64,000 bases of DNA from Adineta vaga (taxonomy: Eukaryota > Rotifera): contig CP075496.1 in NCBI GenBank assembly GCA_021613535.1, positions 9,796,001 to 9,860,000 on the forward strand. Reading direction: 5' to 3'. This document shows positions 56,476 to 64,000 of this stretch, piece by piece. Positions within the stretch are counted from its first letter, which is position 1, and the number at the start of each line of letters is the position of its first letter. Under the pieces are notes generated by a model. It was not told where the DNA came from. It worked only from the letters and a program-made list of their open reading frames with translations, and ran no database searches. A program made the translations under genes and the position numbers.

Positions 56476-56885
56476 TTTACACAGATTCTCTGTATATATG
56501 TTTGAAACTGAAGACGTAGTTGATAAGAAACGTGATGAATAAATCTTCTTTTTTCTTTTATCTATAAAAGTTGATAAATATGAAGAAGAACACGTATTCT
56601 ATATTATGAATTTTGAAATATTCCACGGGACAAAATTGAATTCGAATAAGTGTATCAACGATCGCGTACGTCACACGATTTAATCAAGAATTAATCTCAT
56701 AAAATTTGCACGATTATGAAATAGGAGCATCTGTACTTAATCATAATGAACGACGAAAACTTCGACGTATAGCATTTAAAAGAATATACGTTATTTTCAT
56801 GTACACATATAATAAATCAATCTTTCTCAACTCTCTCTTATACCTTGAGTCGTTTATTATTCTGAGAAAAAAAATACATAATGTT
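56476..56885. other. Intergenic between two minus-strand genes
   Basis: Nothing recognisable; plus ORF 56706-56969 overlaps the NHL gene's end and has no domain. Confidence 0.35.
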
Positions 56886-58590
56886 TTAATTCAAGTCAAC
56901 ATCAAATTTTTGTACTCGATTATTATCCCAATCAACCACATAAAGATGACCTTGTCGATCAAATGCTAAATCTTTCGGATAATGAAATTGATTTGCTTGT
57001 TTTCCTTGTTCATTTCCACCAAGAATAATACTTCCTTCATTTGCATCTTTTGACCAACGAACAATACGGTTATTCCGAGAATCAGCGACATAAATATTGC
57101 CCGAATGATCAACAATAACTCCACGAGGATAAGATAATTGTGTCAAATTACTACCTTGATCATATCCACCTGCAACAATGATACCTTCTTTAGCATTCTT
57201 GATCCATTTCATTACTCGATGATTTTTTTCATCGGATATATATATCGATTCTTCTTGATCAACAAATATAGCTGTTGGAAGATATAATTGATTTAATTGA
57301 TTTCCTTCTCCATTTCCACCTGCAATCAAAATACTATTTGTATCACCTATTCTCCATCGTCGAACTTCATTCTTCACTAAATCAGAAACAAATAGATCAC
57401 CATTATTATTCATAGCTAAACCGTAACAATCAATATCGGCAATAATCGTATGACCATTCGTATTATCTTGCCGAGACCATTGTACAACTCGTCGATTTCG
57501 ACAATCACAAATAATAAATGAATCATTCTTTTTATTGACAATAACATTCGTTGGATAATCTAATTGATCAATACGATTTCCTTGACCATTTCCACCAGCT
57601 ACAACATAACCAGTATATGAATCAAATTTCCATTCAATGATTCGATGATTATCCGAATCAGATATATAAACTTTTTGTTCATCATCATCGATATAAATAC
57701 TTTCAGGCCAATTCAATTGACTTAAACCTTCACCTTTACCAATTCCACCAGCAATTGTATATCCATTTTGTATCCATTTGGTATTTTCATTAATATTGTT
57801 TGATGAATGTGTCTTTTCTAAAATAAATACATTCTCTTCTTTCCTTGTGTGAAGATATTTCGAAGTATTACTTACGATTAACATTTAGATCACTAAGCAT
57901 TTTTTTAAAAGAACTTGTTTCTTTAGATGACGGTATTTTCAAATAACTTGGATTTCTTATTGTTACTTCTCGTAATTGTTCAATAAGATGCTGTAATAAT
58001 TTCGGATCTGAATCAATGAATATGTCACTATCAATTCTTTGAAAAGGTAATGCAGTCATATGAAATGTTGCATTCGACATTTGAGTAAATGTTGTGCGTT
58101 GATGTGTAAATATTTGTCCACCCATATTGATTCGAACAGTATTCTTTTCTGACAAGTTTATAAATTCGTACAAACCTAATTTTCGTAACATCTTCTTAAA
58201 AGGTTCTACAAGTGATGATTCCAATGGTGGATAGAATTCTTTCGTATCAGAAAGTTGTAATTGATCAAGTAAATGACGAAAGACAATTGGATTATAATCA
58301 AGAAAGATATTTCCATTACGATCTGTTGGTAATCGAGATTGCCATTGATCTTTAAACATAAGTGCTAAAGTTGACTGTGATATGCGAGTCAAAGTTTGAC
58401 GAGTAGTCATTATTATTTGACCACCAACATTAAGTGAGATAACATCAAGATTTTCTATCGATCTTTCTTGGTCGTTTTCTAAATCATTCTCTAGTTGAGC
58501 GATTTCAGATGCCGCTTTTTGATATAGCGATGAAATACTTGTCAATTCATCCAAAGTTGCCGATGATTTGCAGAGATATAATTGTATCAT
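56886..58590 (-). CDS. Double BTB/T1 (KCTD-like) protein fused to NHL propeller
   Basis: Two minus-strand exons, 58590-57876 and 57817-56886, join by a 58-base intron to 548 aa. Residues ~50-140 and ~150-235 are two BTB/T1 tetramerisation domains. The first has VISLNVGGQIIMTTRQTLTR and GNIFLDYNPIVFRHLLDQL, the second TVRINMGGQIFTHQRTTFTQ and IFIDSDPKLLQHLIEQL. The rest carries about six NHL blades such as YPTNVIVNKKNDSFIICDCR and YPRGVIVDHSGNIYVADSRN, most preceded by a GGNGQG-type turn. A short coiled coil begins the protein. BTB domains suggest a cullin-3 adaptor, with the NHL propeller binding protein or RNA. The join is supported by phase and splice signals. Confidence 0.85.
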
Positions 58591-59027
58591 AGCAAATAAA
58601 ATAAACTATTTTCAAAGAATTCAAATGTTTAATGAACATTTTTATCATCGTGTTCTTTATTATACTTACTATACGTTGAAGACACCACATACTTCTATTT
58701 ATTAATAAGAATATAGTACTATTTCTATCTTTACTATACGTCGATATATATATACATGTTTTTCTTTTAATATTATCTCAATGAATCTTGTCATCGATGA
58801 TATCTGTCAACTCTCTATTTAGATTGTATGTATGAAAAAGTAACACAAGAAAGACGAAAGAGAAAGAGTAGATATGTACATATTTATAACCATAGATCGT
58901 GATAGTATTTATAGAAATTTATGCAAAGAATCATAATAATAATATTATTATTATTATCATATCAGAGATATTTTAATATGTTATTCTCTAAAGTCTGAAT
59001 ATGATTTATGCATGGGCTTCTTTCACT
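58591..59027. other. Intergenic with (AAT/ATT)n palindrome
   Basis: AATAATAATATTATTATTATT at about 58931-58955 is self-complementary. (TA)n at 58744. No gene. Confidence 0.45.
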
Positions 59028-60002
59028 TCAATATTGTTGTTGTAAAATAGCCATAATACGAGGTAAAACATCAATCAATGAAGCAGTCCAACATGGCCAT
59101 GTATGTCCACCATCACAACCATTTCCAATCGATTGTCCATTTCCATAATCATTGAAGTAAACAGGAATATTCAACGAGGTTAATGTATCTCGTAAACGGT
59201 AATTTGTATCACGTAATAGTAATTCAAGAGTATCAGCATTTCCTGTATAGAGTGCAATACCTAAACCACGTAACGATGAAGCATGTGTAATTGGATCTTG
59301 TGCAAACCATCCACTTGATCCTAATGGTTGATTAGGTGAACCAAATGGACCAAGGTGTGGTATTCCATTATTTGGTAAATTAAGAATAACTTGTTGAACA
59401 TGTGGGTTAAGTAGATCAAGTGGACCTGAAAAACCAACTGTATAAACGAAATTAGTTGGATACTGTTGAGCATATCGAATAGCACCAAATGCACCCATTG
59501 AAAGACCACCAATAGCACGTCCTTCTTTCTTTGCTATAGTTCGAAAATTAGCATCAATCCATGGAACTAATTGTTCCATATGATAAGTTCGCCAATTTTG
59601 TGGAGCAACATCACCAGGATTAATCCAATTTGTATAGAATCCAAATGAATCACCATTTGGCATGACAGTAATCAATGATGTATTACTAGTAACGCTCTGA
59701 GCTGACCCACCCATCGTCCAATCTGTCACACCACCAAATGCTCCATGTAATAAGTAGAGAACAGGATATCGACGATTTGCACCACTAGTAGCATAGTCAC
59801 GTGGAACAAGTACACGAACTTTTTGCATACCACGAACTTCTTTTGACGTTAAGTAGATTTCGTAAAGTTCATTGTTAAGTTGAACAGAAGAAAGTAGCGT
59901 GAGACCATGTGCAGATGTAAAGATAGGTGCATCAGCACTGATGTAATTTATCCATATACCAATAATAAGAACAAATTCTGAGAGAAAAGAATAAAATTGC
60001 AT
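59028..60002 (-). CDS. Secreted esterase of the Ag85/esterase-D superfamily
   Basis: Single-exon, 324 aa. Signal peptide within the first ~23 residues (FVLIIGIWINYISA). Motifs: VRVLVPRDYATSGANRRYPV, LYLLHGAFGGVTDW, VMPNGDSFGFYTNW, GGLSMGAFGAI with nucleophile Ser, FSGPLDLL, YTGNADTLEL (possible Asp), and GCDGGHTWPCW with catalytic His. The GLSMGA elbow and GGHxWxxW end match bacterial tributyrin-esterase/mycolyltransferase-like enzymes (PF00756). Probable secreted acyl-ester hydrolase. Intronless and bacterial-looking, so a transfer candidate, though the codon use looks like its neighbours. Confidence 0.88.
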   Translation of the reverse strand: MQFYSFLSEFVLIIGIWINYISADAPIFTSAHGLTLLSSVQLNNELYEIYLTSKEVRGMQKVRVLVPRDYATSGANRRYPVLYLLHGAFGGVTDWTMGGSAQSVTSNTSLITVMPNGDSFGFYTNWINPGDVAPQNWRTYHMEQLVPWIDANFRTIAKKEGRAIGGLSMGAFGAIRYAQQYPTNFVYTVGFSGPLDLLNPHVQQVILNLPNNGIPHLGPFGSPNQPLGSSGWFAQDPITHASSLRGLGIALYTGNADTLELLLRDTNYRLRDTLTSLNIPVYFNDYGNGQSIGNGCDGGHTWPCWTASLIDVLPRIMAILQQQY

Positions 60003-60787
60003 ACTTATTTCTTATACAAAAATTTTCCTTTTTTGATTCTATAATATCTTTCTAGTGTGTTTGTACAAAGAAAGTTATTTTAAATCTAAGCTAATAAACA
60101 TATGGTAAAATTCTCATCATTCTTTTTCAATTGTCTTATTCGATAACAGCTTGTCTAATTCTCATGATGTTCTTATATCAACACATTCAATAGGCACAAA
60201 AATGAGAGAAAAAAAACTGTTTGCTGCTATTTCTATTTCCAAATAGTAAATTTTTGAATATATAAATTAGTTTTTCGATTAATTCTATTCTTTTCTCTTT
60301 TCGTAAAGTTTCACTGGAAAGTTACTTCAGTAAATTATGAAGTTAAGTGCAAATATATCGATCCTCGATGACGAATGAAACACCTGTATTTTACATAAAT
60401 AGATAAAGCTTCTTCCGATCTACGAACATGTGAGCGAAAATATTTCAGCAGTTGAAATCAATCATGCATTGCATATAAAGAAAAAAATATATCATGTAGT
60501 TTTGACTTTTGACAGCTGAGTGAAAATATCACAATAGATAAAGATAATTGCGTATTGAATAATCACGACATCCACTTCCGAGCTACTGAAATATAAATTA
60601 AAATATAGCTATAAATAATACGAATACGCACAAGAAAAATATTCAAAATCAAAAGTCATGTATTCGCGACACGAACGAAAAAGTGTATTTTATTTCCTGG
60701 CCATGTGTTTTCTATCGAAGAAGTGGTATATATATATAAAGACGAGATTCGATTGCCACTATTAGACAATTTAATTGAAATATCAAA
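60003..60787. other. Intergenic, divergent promoter region
   Basis: Lies between the esterase (-) and the vWD-like gene (+). Apart from the TATA-like site at 60726 nothing was recognised. Confidence 0.4.
60726..60740 (+). promoter_or_regulatory. TATA-like box
   Basis: GTATATATATATAAAG lies about 50-60 bases before the ATG at 60788, a suitable distance for a core promoter with a short leader. Confidence 0.45.
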
Positions 60788-61924
60788 ATGGTTCGTCAAT
60801 CAGTACTTTTTATCATCGGTTTGCTTGTAACGATCAATCGTTTCACACAAGCAAAAGTGGTAGCAGACCTCGCCGTACTAGATCAAGGAGAAATTAAACC
60901 AATTGAACCACGAACTGATGCACCGCTGCCAGCTGACCGCTATCTTACATGCAGTTATGTCGGAGATCCTCATCTCCTTCCATTCTCACAACCATACAGT
61001 CAGTATTGGTGTAAAAATGAAGGCTGGGAATTACTTCTCAGTAATCAATATGTCTCACTATACGTCCTAGTACATAGCAGCAGTACTTATCAGATCCATG
61101 ATGTAAATAGATATATCTCTAACGCTTGATATTCAGTCTTTCTTTCAATTTTTTAACAGTATATGTTGATCTTTCCTGAGCCAACAGCGTGCACTACAGG
61201 TAGTTCTTCGAATCCATTACCATGCCAAGGCTCTGGTAGTCCGATTACCTCTCTACAAAATGGAAATTCATATACACACTTTCATAGGACACAAGATCTT
61301 ATCATCAAAATTGATCCTTCCGTAAAAAGCATTCAAACACATCTTTTATTTTATATCAAAATACTTTTGTAATTATTACAGGGATCTTACTATAATATCT
61401 ATATATGGCAATCACCTAAACTCGTTGCAGAATCTTGTGGTGTGTGCATAAAATGGAATTGTGAGCGAGAAGGATTATGGATGACACCTAACCCTGTTGT
61501 TCCAAAACTCTGTGATCTTTATATCAACGCAGCGCGTGAACGTGCAGCGGCTGCTGTCGATAAGCGTGTGATTGATGTAGCTCGCACTCAATGTATCAAT
61601 GATATGCAATCAACATTCGATGTTCATCAGGTATGAAACAATTTTTCCTAGATACCTAACTAATTCAATTGACATGTTTAGGCTGTTCAACCAGCTATAG
61701 CTCTTGTGTTACAAGACGGTATCAAAGAACTTATCAACGGAGGTAAAGACCAACAATCAGCGTTTGAAAAAATCGAATCAGTGAAGGAAGAAGTATTCAA
61801 AGCTGCTGAAGCAACAAGCAATGAATTACTTGCTAATTCTGGATCCATTTGTAACGACTCGAAGAAATGTCTCGTTGCATTCAATAGTGATGCAACTGCT
61901 AAACTTGCCGTCAAAAAGAAATAA
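60788..61924 (+). CDS. Secreted protein with vWD-like domain and helical C-terminus
   Basis: Four exons, 60788-61102, 61160-61321, 61382-61630, 61682-61924; 322 aa. Signal peptide VLFIIGLLVTINRFTQA. Then LTCSYVGDPHLLPFSQPYSQ followed by YWCKNEGWELLLSNQYVSLY resembles the opening of von Willebrand factor D domains (CxxxGDPHxxxFDG...C...G.Y.L...). Cys-containing loops follow (TACTTGSSSNPLPC), then SCGVCIKWNCEREG. The C-terminal ~130 residues are helical and rich in Ala, Glu and Lys with paired Cys. No TM, so secreted. A TATA-like box sits ahead. Precise family unknown. Confidence 0.7.
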
Positions 61925-62135
61925 CAGAAACACACCAGAAACATTTTATAATTCTGCTTTCTTCTTTATATTCTTGATATTAGCTTGTAACTAACATTTA
62001 CTTTTATATGTTCCTGACTAACAACAAAGAAAAAATAATAATAATAAAACTATCAATGAAAATCATTTTCACTCTTTAAATATTCATGTATCATGATATA
62101 TTCAAGCTAAAGGATCTTTCTAAGTTTGTTCAAAT

Positions 62136-63080
62136 TTAATTATAATGAAATGTTCGTCTTGTTTGCGATTGACAGCATATTAATTTTTTCAATGCTTTTA
62201 TGAATTGTTTTCGAAATACATTTGATGAACAAATATAAATGAAGAAACTTGAATAATTACTCCAGAAAAGCATCTGAACAATATCATGCACTAAGTTCTC
62301 TTTAGCTTGAATTATCAATGATTTCTGTTGTGTTTTTGTTAGAACTAAATAACATTTAAATATACCATAAGGTAATGAAGTCAATGTTGATTTAATTGAT
62401 TGATATATGAACATTAACGTTAATTGTTCATTAATTCGACGAAGAGAAAATGATTTTGTCTGTGAACGTTGATAGAGACAATACGCATTTTTATATGTAA
62501 GAAATCCAAAAATCATCATAAGAAATGAAGGAATAATACTATTAAACAAACAAATATATACTAATTGTACAAACATATCAAATGAATATTGACATGAATG
62601 TGAACAGAAGAAAATCGGAATAGATATTACTGTCCAAAAACCTATGGTTGATATTATATTGCGAATAATATTACGATGACTACCGTGTCTCCATCGTGAA
62701 TTATTTTTTGAACTTAAAATATATCGAAGCATAATAGCTAATGTAAGTAATGTTGCTGAAATAGTAGATAATACATATACAAGATAAGTTTTAATTTTGA
62801 AAAAAAGAAGAGTTGTAATAATCCGATAGTAATGAAAACCATACTGTAGAATATATGGTAATAAACCAAGATTTAAATGCATAAAATCACAAACTGATGC
62901 AATCAGAAGATAAAGTGAACATGCCCGACGATTATAGATCGATTGAGAAAACATTAACATGTTCATCAGAGTTCCATATATACATATTAAATATGATAAA
63001 CTACCACCATATTTAGCAAGTTGTTGGGATAGAAATGAATATTTTTCTATTAAATTGTAATCAGTTAGATTTGTCGTCAT
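62136..63080 (-). CDS. Rhodopsin-like GPCR (divergent)
   Basis: Single-exon, 314 aa, seven hydrophobic segments. N-terminal Asn sites (MTTNLTDYN), TM1 with YGTLMNMLMF, and TM3 ending LRY instead of DRY. IIRNIISTIGFW precedes TM4, paired Cys CSHSCQYS lie in outer loop 2, and KENLVHDIVQML before TM7 is shared with the 5978-6988 receptor. An FRKQFIKALKKLICC tail follows (helix 8 with palmitoylation-type Cys). Loss of the acidic DRY residue may alter G-protein coupling. Confidence 0.8.
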   Translation of the reverse strand: MTTNLTDYNLIEKYSFLSQQLAKYGGSLSYLICIYGTLMNMLMFSQSIYNRRACSLYLLIASVCDFMHLNLGLLPYILQYGFHYYRIITTLLFFKIKTYLVYVLSTISATLLTLAIMLRYILSSKNNSRWRHGSHRNIIRNIISTIGFWTVISIPIFFCSHSCQYSFDMFVQLVYICLFNSIIPSFLMMIFGFLTYKNAYCLYQRSQTKSFSLRRINEQLTLMFIYQSIKSTLTSLPYGIFKCYLVLTKTQQKSLIIQAKENLVHDIVQMLFWSNYSSFFIYICSSNVFRKQFIKALKKLICCQSQTRRTFHYN

Positions 63081-63849
63081 CTTGTCACACAGATGACGAG
63101 AAAGACAAGATAAATGATAATTGTGTCTAGATTATAGTTCTCTTCCTTTTGTCTCATCTGATGAAGAGTGACAAGAATCTTGGAAAAAAATCTGTACTTT
63201 ATTATTAGAAAAGAAAAATTATCTTAGAAAGAATTCCGGAGTGATAATTGAAGGTCGAACAAAAGCTTTCTAAAGAGAGTATACAAAGGATATACACTAT
63301 AGTTTAAATATCTCATCTTACATGAATTATAGAAGTTTGTTGTTCATTTAAAAAATGGCAGCAAATAATAAAATAAAGTTGGACCCGTTGAAGCTGAAAT
63401 AGATGACAAGTGCGTATTGATGCATATTCTTTAAAAAGACTGAAAATAACTTGTCCTCTAAAATAATCTTTTCTTAGCATATAAAGCTAAATTGTTAAAT
63501 TCATAGAAATCTTCGGTTTTGAAATATATATTTTTTGAATAGAATTTTTCATAAATACTAAAGACACCCTCGAAATTCATTGCAAGAGTGCCTTTCTTAG
63601 CAAAAAAGATTCTTTGTTATTTCTCCATATGGCCATAATAGAAGAACCGTGTTATATCGTAGAAAGATCAAAAAGACCTTAATAATATGAATCAGACTTA
63701 ATACGCATGTGTTTTTCTTTGCACACATACATAAAAAAAACATTTATTTTGACTCATGCAACGAAAGAAACCATACTATATCGCTGTTGATTATAAATAA
63801 CACATTTTTTTCATCTGTTAAATGCGTTATTTTTCTTCAAGTAGAAAGC
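63081..63849. other. Intergenic
   Basis: AT-rich, no coding frame or repeat that I can support. Confidence 0.35.
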
Positions 63850-64000
63850 ATGGATTTTGAATCATTAGTCAATGAACTTCTACTGGATTTATTTGAATAT
63901 TTCGATGGTATTAGTCTACTTCGTGCATTCTATGGTCTTAATTCTCGTTTGAATCAACTTCTTTTCCGTCATTTTCGTAGATATTATTTCGATTTTCGAT
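63850..64000 (+). CDS. F-box-like protein, 5' end only
   Basis: ATG at 63850 opens a frame that runs off the window. The first 35 residues (MDFESLVNELLLDLFEYFDG then LLRAFYGLNSRLNQLL) match the F-box-like start of a large bdelloid family (LPxELLxxIFxYLxxxxLxxAFxxLNxRFxxLL), usually followed by leucine-rich segments. Presumed SCF adaptor-like; the remainder is not visible. Confidence 0.65.
   Translation, partial: MDFESLVNELLLDLFEYFDGISLLRAFYGLNSRLNQLLFRHFRRYYFDFR

Overview
The window looks like nuclear DNA of a bdelloid rotifer (Adineta, Rotaria or a relative). It is AT-rich and densely packed. Most genes are split by GT-AG introns of about 50-65 bases, and several exons are only 22-25 bases long. 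The gene content is typical of bdelloids: an ADP-ribosyltransferase fused to tetratricopeptide repeats, several FG-GAP, NHL and Thr-rich surface proteins, FMRFamide-type GPCRs, bacterial-looking genes next to animal genes, and interstitial copies of TGTGGG, the telomere unit I recall for Adineta. The genus is an inference from content. No rRNA, tRNA or CRISPR was recognised.

Layout. 1-837: decayed end of an NHL/EGF-like protein. 2085-4340: double ZZ-finger protein kinase. 4678-5745: B-box/coiled-coil protein. 5978-6988 (-): GPCR. 7950-8790 (-): decayed ADP-ribosyltransferase/TPR gene. 9376-14531: tandem group of three FG-GAP loci (one pseudogene, two intact). 15318-17648: nine-exon mucolipin (TRPML) channel. 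18184-19152: GPCR. 19330-19940 (-): unidentified pseudogene. 20370-22595: intact ADP-ribosyltransferase/TPR gene. 23143-24574: EF-hand protein and OVCA2-like serine hydrolase. 25298-30243: small membrane or secreted proteins (D8C, triple Ly6, MRH-like, DUF2135-like). 31574-33150: arylacetamide-deacetylase-like hydrolase. 33387-33981 (-): four-TM protein. 35363-35947: mucin-like type I membrane protein.

35964-49350 is a mobile-element island. It starts with a complete 5.4-kb DNA transposon that has terminal inverted repeats of about 0.8 kb, more than 95% alike, and an uninterrupted nine-exon gene predicted at 886 residues. Next come two blocks where telomere-like G-strand repeats run straight into C-strand repeats, several perfect hairpins, and two broken non-LTR retrotransposons. 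Ordinary genes resume at 49505: a three-BIR/RING IAP, a TRAF-type RING protein without MATH domain, an Rnl2-type RNA ligase, a legumain (-), a double-BTB/NHL fusion (-), an Ag85/esterase-D-like secreted esterase (-), a secreted vWD-like protein, a third GPCR (-) and the start of an F-box-like gene running off the end.

The genes do not form one pathway. Two themes recur. One is a set of type II membrane proteins (two FG-GAP, one D8C, one DUF2135-like) sharing a polar N-terminus, one TM helix and an extracellular module, some with a Thr-rich stalk. The other is ubiquitin/apoptosis/stress proteins (IAP, TRAF-like, BTB-NHL, ZZ-kinase, ART-TPR, RNA ligase). Gene models were assembled by eye from reading frames and splice signals. 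Where I give a protein length, the exon lengths sum to a whole number of codons.
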